A stretch of 8,988 bases of DNA from Pseudomonadota bacterium (GTDB lineage: Bacteria > Pseudomonadota > Alphaproteobacteria > Caulobacterales > Caulobacteraceae): contig JAEZIH010000023.1 in the NCBI GenBank assembly GCA_023416055.1, forward strand, positions 1 through 8,988, given 5' to 3'. Below are positions 1-4,626 of this stretch, piece by piece (positions within the stretch are counted from its first letter, which is position 1; each line of letters begins with the position of its first letter). Both the position numbers and the translations under genes were made by a program. The notes under the pieces are model-generated. The model was not told the origin of the DNA. It did no database searches and was given only the letters and a program-made list of their open reading frames with translations.

Positions 1-3
1 GGG

Positions 4-429
4 TCAGGCTTGCGCCGGACTGACGTTGACCATCCACGGGATGTCGTAGCGATCGACCAGGCTGCCGAAGCCGGGCGACCAGAAGGTCTCGGCGAAGTCC
101 ATGGTCACGCGGCCGCCCTCGGCCAGCCGGTCGAACCAGCGCTTCGCCTCGGACTTGTCGGTCGTGTGCAGGGTGACGTCGAAGCCGTTGTGCGGCTTGT
201 CGTAGTTCGGCGCGAACTCCGGCACCGCGTCGAAGCCCATGATCGCCTGGTCGCCGATCTGCAGCCAGCAGTGCATCAGCTGGTCCTTGTACTGCGGCGG
301 GATGGGCATGTCGGGCGGACCGTCGCCGTAGGGCATGGCGGCGGTGATCTCCCCGCCCAGGATTTTCGCATAGAACTCGAACGCCTCGCGGCACTGGCCG
401 CGGAAGGTCAGGCTGGTCACGATCTTCAT
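4..429 (-). CDS. VOC family protein, PhnB/glyoxalase-like
   Basis: A 141-residue protein of the vicinal oxygen chelate superfamily, PhnB-like subgroup. Visible family marks are an N-terminal F-x-G-x-C-x-E-A-x-x-F-Y stretch (residues 9-20), a following LGGE, and a C-terminal F-G-x-x-x-D-x-x-x-x-x-W segment that ends the second beta-alpha-beta-beta-beta unit. Proteins of this subgroup are small dimeric cytoplasmic enzymes or binding proteins of mostly unknown substrate; the old label '3-demethylubiquinone methyltransferase' carried by many relatives is not supported here. The frame is open ten codons further upstream, but I chose the ATG at 429 because AGGAG lies 8 nt before it and the homologous region starts there (MKIVTSLTF). 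It is the last gene of the ArsR-SRPBCC-SRPBCC operon, 51 nt after the previous stop, so it is probably co-regulated. The family call is firm; the specific function is unknown. Confidence 0.88.
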   Translation of the reverse strand: MKIVTSLTFRGQCREAFEFYAKILGGEITAAMPYGDGPPDMPIPPQYKDQLMHCWLQIGDQAIMGFDAVPEFAPNYDKPHNGFDVTLHTTDKSEAKRWFDRLAEGGRVTMDFAETFWSPGFGSLVDRYDIPWMVNVSPAQA

Positions 430-437
430 GGTCGTCG

Positions 438-442
438 CTCCT
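438..442 (-). promoter_or_regulatory. Ribosome binding site that fixes the VOC gene start
   Basis: AGGAG on the minus strand, 8 nt before the ATG at 429. It lies inside the longer open frame, so it argues against a start at 459 and for the 141-residue product. Confidence 0.7.
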
Positions 443-480
443 GTGTGGTTGGAACTCACTCCGGCGACGCCGCGGCGCCG

Positions 481-960
481 CTACTGATCCGCGCCCCCGG
501 CCAGGAAGGCCTCCAGCCGCTCGAAGGTGCTGGTCCAGCCATGGCGGTGGCCGGCCAGGCTCTGCTCCGACTTCAGCCCCTCGTGGGTGAAGTCCATCAG
601 GGTGCCGCCGCCGGGCGCGTCCGACAGCTGCACGGTCACCAGGGTGTCCACTGGCGGCCCGTCCTCGTGCGACTCGTCCCACCTGAAGGTGAAGACCAGC
701 CGGTCCTCCGGGACGATCTCGCGATAGACCCCGCCCTGCCACAGGTCCTGGCCGGTGTCGGGCGAGCGCAGGCAGGCCAGCCACTCGCCGCCGACCCTCA
801 GATCCTGCCGGGCGCTGACCGCCGGCCATTCGACCGGACCCAGCCACAGCACCATGACCTCGGGGTTGGTCCACGCCCGCCACACCAGCGCCCGCGGCGC
901 ATCGAAATGCCGGTGCATGTGGAGGGTGGGGCGGAGGGCGATGTCTTCAACCAGGGTCAT
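481..960 (-). CDS. SRPBCC (AHSA1-like) domain protein, second copy
   Basis: A 159-residue single-domain protein of the START/Bet v 1-like SRPBCC superfamily, AHSA1 (Aha1 C-terminal-like) type. The signature start of the fold is visible: an H-F-D-A-P strand followed by the helix V-W-R-A-W-T-N-P-E and W-L-G-P (about residues 17-42), then strands with G-G-x-W/Y turns and a long C-terminal helix with H-G-W-T-S-T-F-E-R-L. Members bind hydrophobic ligands in a helix-grip cavity; a substrate cannot be read from the sequence. There is no signal peptide, so it should be cytoplasmic. The ATG at 960 has only a weak AAGAGA 6 nt upstream. It sits 39 nt after the other SRPBCC gene and 51 nt before the VOC gene. 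It is clearly diverged from its neighbour (for example WLGPVEW against WFAPKPW at the same place), so the pair is an old duplication or independent recruitment rather than a recent tandem copy. Confidence 0.88.
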   Translation of the reverse strand: MTLVEDIALRPTLHMHRHFDAPRALVWRAWTNPEVMVLWLGPVEWPAVSARQDLRVGGEWLACLRSPDTGQDLWQGGVYREIVPEDRLVFTFRWDESHEDGPPVDTLVTVQLSDAPGGGTLMDFTHEGLKSEQSLAGHRHGWTSTFERLEAFLAGGADQ

Positions 961-999
961 CGGCGATCTCTTCGGCGTTCCGGTCGCGGCCGGGGAGGC

Positions 1000-1506
1000 T
1001 CAGTTCGGCTGCTTCAGCAGTTCGGCCAGCTGGTCGGCGCACTGGCCCCAGCCTTCATGGAAGCCCATGGCCTCGTGCTGCTTCATGGTCTCTTCGTTCC
1101 AGTGACGGGCGGTGGCCACGTACTCGGTCTGGCCGTCCGCGGTCGGGGTCAGTTCGACGGTCGCCACCATGAACGGCTGGCCGGCCGGTTTCCAGTCCGG
1201 GGTCAGGGCGTCGGTCGTGGTCCAGCGCCGCCCCGGCTCGACCTCCAGGAAGATGCCGGCGTTGGGGAAGCGCTCGCCGTCCGGCCCGTGCATGATGAAG
1301 TTGAACACCCCGCCCGGCCGCGGATCGACGTTGACGTCGGAAATGCTCCACGGCTTGGGGGCGAACCACTGCTGCAACAGCTCGGGCGTCATCCACGCCT
1401 TCCAGATGCGTTCCGGCGAGGCGTCCAGCGTCCGGCGCAGCACCAGCTCGAACCGGTGCGCCGCGCCGTCGGTGTTGCACGGGTTGTTGTCAGTTTCCTG
1501 GGCCAC
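1000..1506 (-). CDS. SRPBCC (AHSA1-like) domain protein, first copy, GTG start
   Basis: A 168-residue AHSA1-type SRPBCC protein. After a polar 17-residue head it has the F-E-L-V-L-R-R-T-L-D-A-S-P strand, the I-W-K-A-W-M-T-P-E-L-L-Q-Q-W-F helix, a G-G-V-F-N-F-I-M strand, F-x-E-V-E-P, and a C-terminal helix around H-E-G-W-G-Q-C-A-D-Q-L-A-E-L-L. This is close to the classic AHSA1 pattern seen in proteins encoded directly behind ArsR-type regulators. The start codon is GTG at 1506, supported by AAGGAG 6 nt upstream. The start lies inside the end of the ArsR gene (17-nt overlap), so translation is probably coupled to the regulator. The role is presumably binding or converting a small hydrophobic molecule in the cytoplasm; the ligand is unknown. 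Confidence 0.9.
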   Translation of the reverse strand: MAQETDNNPCNTDGAAHRFELVLRRTLDASPERIWKAWMTPELLQQWFAPKPWSISDVNVDPRPGGVFNFIMHGPDGERFPNAGIFLEVEPGRRWTTTDALTPDWKPAGQPFMVATVELTPTADGQTEYVATARHWNEETMKQHEAMGFHEGWGQCADQLAELLKQPN

Positions 1507-1849
1507 GGTCGTCTCCTTGTTGGATCTTCTTCAGGTACGCATCCAGTCTGTCGAAGCCGGCGTCCCAGAAGCGGCGGTAGTGCTCCAGCCACTCGGCCAC
1601 GCCCTTCAGCCCCATCGGCTCCAGCCGCGCCGGACGCCACTGCGCCTCGCGTCCGCGGCTGATCAGCCCGGCCTTCTCCAGCACCTTCAGGTGCTTCGAC
1701 ACCGCCGGCAGGCTCATGTCGAAGGGCTCGGCCAGCTCGTTCACGCTCGCCTCGCCCTCGCACAGCCGCGCCAGGATCGCCCGACGGGTCGGATCGGCCA
1801 GGGCGGCGAACTTGGCGGAGAGGGGATCGGTCTGCATGGCGCACTTCAT
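1490..1849 (-). CDS. ArsR-family winged-helix transcriptional repressor
   Basis: A 119-residue ArsR/SmtB-type regulator. The wHTH core is plain: F-A-A-L-A-D-P-T-R-R-A-I-L (residues 14-26), the N-E-L-A-x-x-F-x-M-S-L-P-A-V-S-K-H-L-K-V-L-E-K-A-G-L-I helix-turn-helix (37-63), then the wing and a dimer helix (W-L-E-H-Y-R-R-F-W). The cysteine-rich E-L-C-V-C-D metal site of ArsR/SmtB is absent; the only cysteines are Cys3 and Cys30. It is therefore more like the non-metal ArsR proteins encoded with AHSA1/SRPBCC genes, which may respond to an organic ligand. It is the first gene of the minus-strand operon and overlaps the next gene by 17 nt. Two operator-like palindromes lie just upstream, suggesting autorepression. 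The start is uncertain: the ATG at 1849 has no Shine-Dalgarno sequence, and a second in-frame ATG lies at 1837 (115 residues). Confidence 0.92.
   Translation of the reverse strand: MKCAMQTDPLSAKFAALADPTRRAILARLCEGEASVNELAEPFDMSLPAVSKHLKVLEKAGLISRGREAQWRPARLEPMGLKGVAEWLEHYRRFWDAGFDRLDAYLKKIQQGDDRGPGN
1513..1518 (-). promoter_or_regulatory. Ribosome binding site for the GTG-started SRPBCC gene
   Basis: AAGGAG lies 6 nt before the GTG at 1506 and inside the last codons of the ArsR gene. It supports a GTG start and translational coupling of the two genes. Confidence 0.7.
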
Positions 1850-1853
1850 ATCT

Positions 1854-1865
1854 AACTGACGGGTT
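1854..1865. promoter_or_regulatory. Operator-like palindrome O1, proximal to arsR
   Basis: AACT-GACG-GGTT, an AACC-N4-GGTT palindrome with one mismatch, followed by AAATG on the plus strand. It has the same geometry and the same nine-base right arm (GGTTAAATG) as the site at 1892-1903. It ends 4 nt before the ATG at 1849 and overlaps the most likely -10/start region. A bound ArsR dimer here would block initiation. Binding by the neighbouring repressor is inference. Confidence 0.5.
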
Positions 1866-1893
1866 AAATGCGTCGGTCTGAGCTTGTTGTCAA
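1863..1893 (-). promoter_or_regulatory. Probable sigma-70 promoter of the arsR operon
   Basis: On the minus strand a perfect TTGACA -35 lies at 1893-1888. The AT-rich stretch CATTTAAC at 1870-1863 offers the -10 (TTTAAC with a 19-nt spacer, or an imperfect hexamer at 17-18 nt). This predicts a transcript start within about 10 nt of the ATG at 1849, which would make that ATG almost leaderless. The two operator-like palindromes overlap the -35 and the -10 side respectively. Confidence 0.45.
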
Positions 1894-1903
1894 CCGCGCG
1901 GTT
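1892..1903. promoter_or_regulatory. Operator-like palindrome O2 over the -35
   Basis: AACCGCGCGGTT is a perfect 12-bp palindrome, again followed by AAATG. It lies exactly 38 bp from the matching site at 1854-1865 and overlaps the TTGACA -35 of the arsR promoter. It is also the site nearer to the divergent SnoaL-like gene, so that gene could be affected too, although no good plus-strand promoter is visible. Confidence 0.55.
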
Positions 1904-1968
1904 AAATGATGTCCGGCGACAGGTACGCCGCGGCGATCTAGGTTCAGCCCACCTGCGAGGAGACCGTC

Positions 1969-2421
1969 ATGCTGGAACTGTTCGCCGCCTTGGCCCTGGC
2001 CGCCGCGCCACCCCCTGAAACCGAGGTTGCGGAGGCTCTGGACGCTCTCCACGCCGCGGCCGCCCGCGCAGACGGGGCCGCCTATTTCGCCCTCTTCACG
2101 CCGGACGCCCGCTTCATCGGCACCGACGCCAGCGAGCGCTGGACCCTGTCCGAGTTCCGCGCCTATGCGGAACCGTACTTCGCTCGCGGACAGGGGTGGA
2201 CCTACACCCCCGTTGAGCGGACCGTCACCCTGGCGCCGATCCAGTGCATGTGCGTCGCCTGGTTCGATGAGGTCCTGGACAGCCAATCCTACGGCGTCAC
2301 CCGTGGCTCCGGGGTGCTGCGCAAGACGCGCGCCGGCTGGAAGATCGAGCAGTACGTGCTCAGCTTCGCCGTCCCCAACGATCGCACCCGCGCCGTCGTC
2401 GAGGCCATCGCGAGCGAGTGA
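1969..2421 (+). CDS. SnoaL-like / NTF2-fold protein, possibly exported
   Basis: A 150-residue protein of the SnoaL-like (NTF2-fold) group. The family pattern is visible: an N-terminal helix with L-D-A-L-H-A-A-A-A-R-A-D, then Y-F-A-L-F-T-P-D-A-R-F-I-G-T-D-A-S-E-R-W (about residues 39-58), F-R-A-Y-A-E-P-Y-F-A, and late strands with G-V-T-R-G-S-G-V-L and G-W-K-I-E-Q-Y-V-L-S. The conserved G-T-D-A-S-E-R-W stretch is typical of SnoaL_3-type proteins. The first ~15 residues are hydrophobic and end in AAA-PPP, which could be a short Sec signal, but the n-region has no positive charge, so export is uncertain. The start is well fixed: GAGGAG lies 6 nt before the ATG. It is divergent from the ArsR operon (119-bp gap) and 31 nt ahead of recO. 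Substrate and catalytic role are unknown. Confidence 0.85.
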   Translation: MLELFAALALAAAPPPETEVAEALDALHAAAARADGAAYFALFTPDARFIGTDASERWTLSEFRAYAEPYFARGQGWTYTPVERTVTLAPIQCMCVAWFDEVLDSQSYGVTRGSGVLRKTRAGWKIEQYVLSFAVPNDRTRAVVEAIASE

Positions 2422-2439
2422 CGCGGCCGCCGGGCCGCG
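2422..2439 (+). terminator. Hairpin between the SnoaL-like gene and recO (no U-tract)
   Basis: A 7-bp GC-only stem (CGCGGCC ... GGCCGCG, loop GCCG) begins at the base after the TGA of the SnoaL-like gene. No T run follows, so it is a weak candidate for an intrinsic terminator. It may instead be an mRNA 3' stabiliser or a structure limiting recO translation, as the recO start 13 nt later lacks a Shine-Dalgarno sequence. Confidence 0.3.
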
Positions 2440-2452
2440 CTACGTCCCCGGG

Positions 2453-3184
2453 ATGGATTTCTCTGAAGACGCCTTCGTCCTGTCGGCCCGCGCCCACGGC
2501 GACACAGGGGTGGTCGTCGATCTGCTGACCGAGGGGCATGGCCGCCGCGCCGCCTATGTCGCCGGCGGCGCTTCGCGGCGGATGAAGCCCTTTCTCCAGC
2601 CCGGCGCCCGGGTCGTGGCCGACTATCGAGCCCGGACTTCCGATCACCTCGGCTCGGCCCGGCTGGAGCCCTTGGGGGAAGGGCCGGCTGCCCTGTTCGA
2701 CGATCCCCTGGCCCTTACCGGTCTCGCCGCCGCCGCCGCCGTGGCCCAGGGCGCGCTGCCGGAGCGGGAGCCCCATCCCGGCGCCTTCCTCGCCTTCGAG
2801 GCGCTGATGGCGGCGTTCGCCCTGCCGGAGGTCTGGCCCGCCGTCTTCGTCCGCTTCGAGGCCGGCCTGCTGGAGGATCTCGGCTTCGGCCTCGACCTCA
2901 GCCGCTGCGCCGTCACCGGCTCGCTGGACGACCTCGTCTGGGTGAGCCCGCGTACCGGCCGCGCCGTCAGTCGCGCCGCCGGCCAGCCCTACGCCGATCG
3001 CCTGCTCAACCTGCCGCCCTTCCTGCTTGGAGCCCAGGCGGGGTTGGGGGAGGGCGACGTTGGCGCCGGTCTCGACCTCACCGGCCATTTCCTCGAACAG
3101 TTCGTCTTCCACCCCTTGGACCGTCCGCTCCCGCCGGCGCGGGTGTGGATGATCGACCGTCTGCGCGAGGCGGGAAGGCTCTGA
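2453..3184 (+). CDS. recO: DNA repair protein RecO
   Basis: A 243-residue RecO, close to the usual family length (about 240). RecO acts in the cytoplasm with RecR to load RecA on SSB-coated single-stranded DNA (RecFOR pathway) and anneals complementary strands. The N-terminal OB-fold is visible in E-D-A-F-V-L-S-A-R-A-H-G-D-T-G-V-V-V-D-L-L-T followed by G-R-R-A-A-Y-V-A-G-G-A (residues 5-38) and F-L-Q-P-G (47-51). The helical C-terminal part includes F-E-A-G-L-L-E-D-L-G-F-G-L-D-L and the late L-L-N-L-P-P-F-L-L-G and R-P-L-P-P-A-R. Only one cysteine is present, so the four-Cys zinc finger of some RecO proteins is absent. The open frame runs far upstream, but the ATG at 2453 gives the normal RecO N terminus. 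No clear Shine-Dalgarno sequence precedes it. It is followed by a tRNA gene rather than by another repair gene. Confidence 0.93.
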   Translation: MDFSEDAFVLSARAHGDTGVVVDLLTEGHGRRAAYVAGGASRRMKPFLQPGARVVADYRARTSDHLGSARLEPLGEGPAALFDDPLALTGLAAAAAVAQGALPEREPHPGAFLAFEALMAAFALPEVWPAVFVRFEAGLLEDLGFGLDLSRCAVTGSLDDLVWVSPRTGRAVSRAAGQPYADRLLNLPPFLLGAQAGLGEGDVGAGLDLTGHFLEQFVFHPLDRPLPPARVWMIDRLREAGRL

Positions 3185-3197
3185 CCGCCGATTGACG

Positions 3198-3226
3198 TTC
3201 ACATGGCCGCCGCGCGCTGCTATCGC
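3198..3226 (+). promoter_or_regulatory. Candidate promoter of the tRNA-Arg gene
   Basis: TTCACA at 3198-3203 and TATCGC at 3221-3226 are separated by 17 nt, predicting a transcript start a few bases before the mature tRNA 5' end at 3236. A TTGACG at 3192-3197 is a better -35 but is too far from any good -10. The gap of 51 bp between recO and the tRNA is where a promoter would be expected. Confidence 0.35.
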
Positions 3227-3235
3227 CCGGTCGAC

Positions 3236-3312
3236 GCGCCCTTAGCTCAGCTGGATAGAGCACCCGCCTTCTAAGCGGACGGTCGCAGGTTCGAATCCTG
3301 CAGGGCGCGCCA
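3236..3312 (+). tRNA. tRNA-Arg (anticodon TCT)
   Basis: A complete 77-nt cloverleaf can be folded by hand. The acceptor stem GCGCCCT pairs perfectly with AGGGCGC, the D stem is GCTC/GAGC, the anticodon loop is CTTCTAA with anticodon TCT at 3270-3272, and the T arm is GCAGG-TTCGAAT-CCTGC. The discriminator is G and the CCA tail is encoded (3310-3312). It reads AGA/AGG codons, which should be rare in this GC-rich genome. The outermost anticodon-stem pair (27-43) is a C-A mismatch; every other stem pair is canonical. Both flanks are ordinary chromosomal genes, with no integrase or partial tRNA copy, so there is no sign of an inserted element here. Confidence 0.97.
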
Positions 3313-3333
3313 TCGTCCCCGCGCGGGACATCC

Positions 3334-3353
3334 GCCTGAAACTGCGATCAGGC
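3334..3353 (+). terminator. Weak hairpin after tRNA-Arg
   Basis: A 6-bp stem GCCTGA ... TCAGGC with an 8-nt loop lies 21 nt after the tRNA and 17 nt before the exonuclease start. A smaller GTCCC/GGGAC stem sits just before it (3315-3329). No T run follows either, so it may be a 3' processing or leader structure rather than a terminator. Confidence 0.25.
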
Positions 3354-3370
3354 TGAGCCGTTGAGCGGCG

Positions 3371-4144
3371 GTGAGGATCGCCACTTTCAACATCAACGGG
3401 ATCAACACCCGCCTTGCCAACCTGCTGCAGTGGCTGGACGAGGCGCGGCCGGACGTCTGCTGCCTGCAGGAGTTGAAAGCCACGGACGCCCAGTTTCCGG
3501 CCAGGGCTCTGGAGGCGCTGGGCTACCGCGCCGTCTGGACGGGTGAGCACCGTTGGAACGGCGTGGCCATCCTGGCCCTTGAGACCGACCCCGTGGTCAC
3601 GCGCCGCGGCCTGCCGGGCGACCCCTCGGACGTGCAAAGCCGCTATCTGGAGGCGGCGGTCGACGGAGTTCTGATCGCCTCGTTGTATCTGCCGAACGGC
3701 AATCCCCAGCCGGGGCCGAAGTTCGACTACAAGCTGGCGTGGATGGAACGGCTGAACGCCCATGCGGCGTCCCTGCTGGAGACAGGCGCGCCTGTGGTCC
3801 TCGCCGGGGACTACAACGTCGTGCCCACGGAGGCCGACATCTACAACAGCCGGTCCTGGAAGAAGGACGCCCTCCTGCAACCCGAGAGCCGGGCCGCCTT
3901 CGCGCGGCTGCTGGAACAGGGCTGGGCCGACGCCTTGCGGGAGCGATTCCCCAACGACCCGCCGCCGTGGACCTTCTGGCAGTATTTCCGTCAGGCCTGG
4001 GAACGTGACGCGGGGCTGAGGATCGATCATCTGCTGCTCAGCCCGGCCGCTGCGGAGAGTCTGAAGGACGCCGGCGTCGACAAGGCGGTGCGCGGGCGTG
4101 AGCGGGCCAGTGATCATGCGCCGACGTGGATCGAGCTGGAGTAG
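3371..4144 (+). CDS. xth: Exonuclease III-type AP endonuclease (Xth), GTG start
   Basis: A 257-residue Mg-dependent exonuclease III / AP endonuclease of the endonuclease/exonuclease/phosphatase superfamily. It should cut DNA 5' of abasic sites and trim 3' blocking groups in base excision repair. All catalytic positions known from E. coli exonuclease III are present: Asn7 (in F-N-I-N-G), Glu34 (L-Q-E-L-K), Tyr106 (Y-L-P-N-G-N-P), Asp147 and Asn149 (G-D-Y-N-V-V-P-T-E-A-D-I-Y), Asp219 (R-I-D-H-L-L-L-S) and the final Asp248-His249 (S-D-H-A-P). Length is near the family norm (about 255-270). The start is a GTG with only a weak GAG/GCGG upstream, but the product begins exactly where the family does (M-R-I-A-T-F-N-I-N-G). 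Its stop is followed 2 nt later by the next ATG, so the two genes form one transcription unit. Confidence 0.95.
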   Translation: MRIATFNINGINTRLANLLQWLDEARPDVCCLQELKATDAQFPARALEALGYRAVWTGEHRWNGVAILALETDPVVTRRGLPGDPSDVQSRYLEAAVDGVLIASLYLPNGNPQPGPKFDYKLAWMERLNAHAASLLETGAPVVLAGDYNVVPTEADIYNSRSWKKDALLQPESRAAFARLLEQGWADALRERFPNDPPPWTFWQYFRQAWERDAGLRIDHLLLSPAAAESLKDAGVDKAVRGRERASDHAPTWIELE

Positions 4145-4146
4145 CC

Positions 4147-4626
4147 ATGGCGCGCAAGCTGAAGGTGTTCTGCTATTCCGACGGCTTCCACTCGTGGACG
4201 GTGGCCGCATCGTCGCGAGCCAAGGCGCTGGAAGCGTTTGGCGTGAAGCGCGACCTGTTCAAGGACGGGTCGGCCCGGGAGATCGACCTCGGCCCCGACC
4301 GCGAGGCTGCGCTGGCGGCCCCGGGCGAGCTGATCGAGCGAGGTCTGTCGGTCGATATCGGCAAGGTGGAGAAGAAGCCGCGCAAGGCCAGGCCGAAGCC
4401 CGCACGGGAGAAGCCGGCGTCCGACGCACGGGCCCGGGCGCGGGTCGAGGCGCTGGAAACCGAACTGGTCGAGCTGGAGGAGGCCCAGGCCGAAGAGAGG
4501 GCCGACCTTGAAGCCGAACGAGAGGCGCTTGAGCGCAAGGCCGCGGCGCTGGCGAAGCGGCAGCGGAAGGCGCGGGACGACCTGAAGTCGAAGCTGAAGG
4601 CGGCGCGGGAGAAGCTCAGCGGATAG
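4147..4626 (+). CDS. Conserved small basic coiled-coil protein, 'TolA-like' hypothetical
   Basis: A 159-residue protein in three parts. Residues 1-70 are a small globular domain (M-A-R-K-L-K-V-F-C-Y-S-D-G-F-H-S-W-T-V-A, then K-A-L-E-A-F-G-V-K-R-D-L-F-K-D-G). Residues 73-98 are a Lys/Arg/Pro/Ala linker, and about 99-158 are a highly charged heptad-like coiled coil rich in Glu, Lys, Arg, Ala and Leu. Relatives with this N-terminal domain are common in alphaproteobacteria and often carry the label 'cell envelope biogenesis protein TolA', which reflects the low-complexity coiled coil rather than real TolA homology; there is no transmembrane segment here. The start is fixed by GGAG 5 nt before the ATG, inside the end of the exonuclease gene. 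Coupling to an exonuclease III gene hints at a DNA-related role, but that is inference. The 3' end overlaps the convergent MetC-like gene by 11 bp. Confidence 0.85.
   Translation: MARKLKVFCYSDGFHSWTVAASSRAKALEAFGVKRDLFKDGSAREIDLGPDREAALAAPGELIERGLSVDIGKVEKKPRKARPKPAREKPASDARARARVEALETELVELEEAQAEERADLEAEREALERKAAALAKRQRKARDDLKSKLKAAREKLSG

Noticed and set aside
10..1662. Long plus-strand open frame (550 codons) across the first operon
   Set aside because: It is antisense to four clear protein families, has low-complexity Arg/Gly/Pro/Val-rich composition and no recognisable domain; a GC-rich shadow frame.
2360..3202. Minus-strand open frame of 280 codons opposite recO
   Set aside because: It is antisense to RecO, rich in Gly/Arg/Glu with no family features.
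3192..3226. Caulobacter-style promoter TTGACG with GCTATC ahead of tRNA-Arg
   Set aside because: Both boxes resemble the consensus, but they are about 20 nt apart, too far for that promoter type; TTCACA-N17-TATCGC is listed instead at low confidence.
3236..3370. tRNA-Arg as an integration site for a mobile element
   Set aside because: No integrase, no repeated 3' tRNA segment and no change in gene type are seen on either side within the window.
3242..4210. Minus-strand open frames whose ends read GFEPATVRLEGG or DSNLRPSA
   Set aside because: These peptides come from translating the antisense strand of the tRNA-Arg gene, a well-known source of false 'conserved' proteins.
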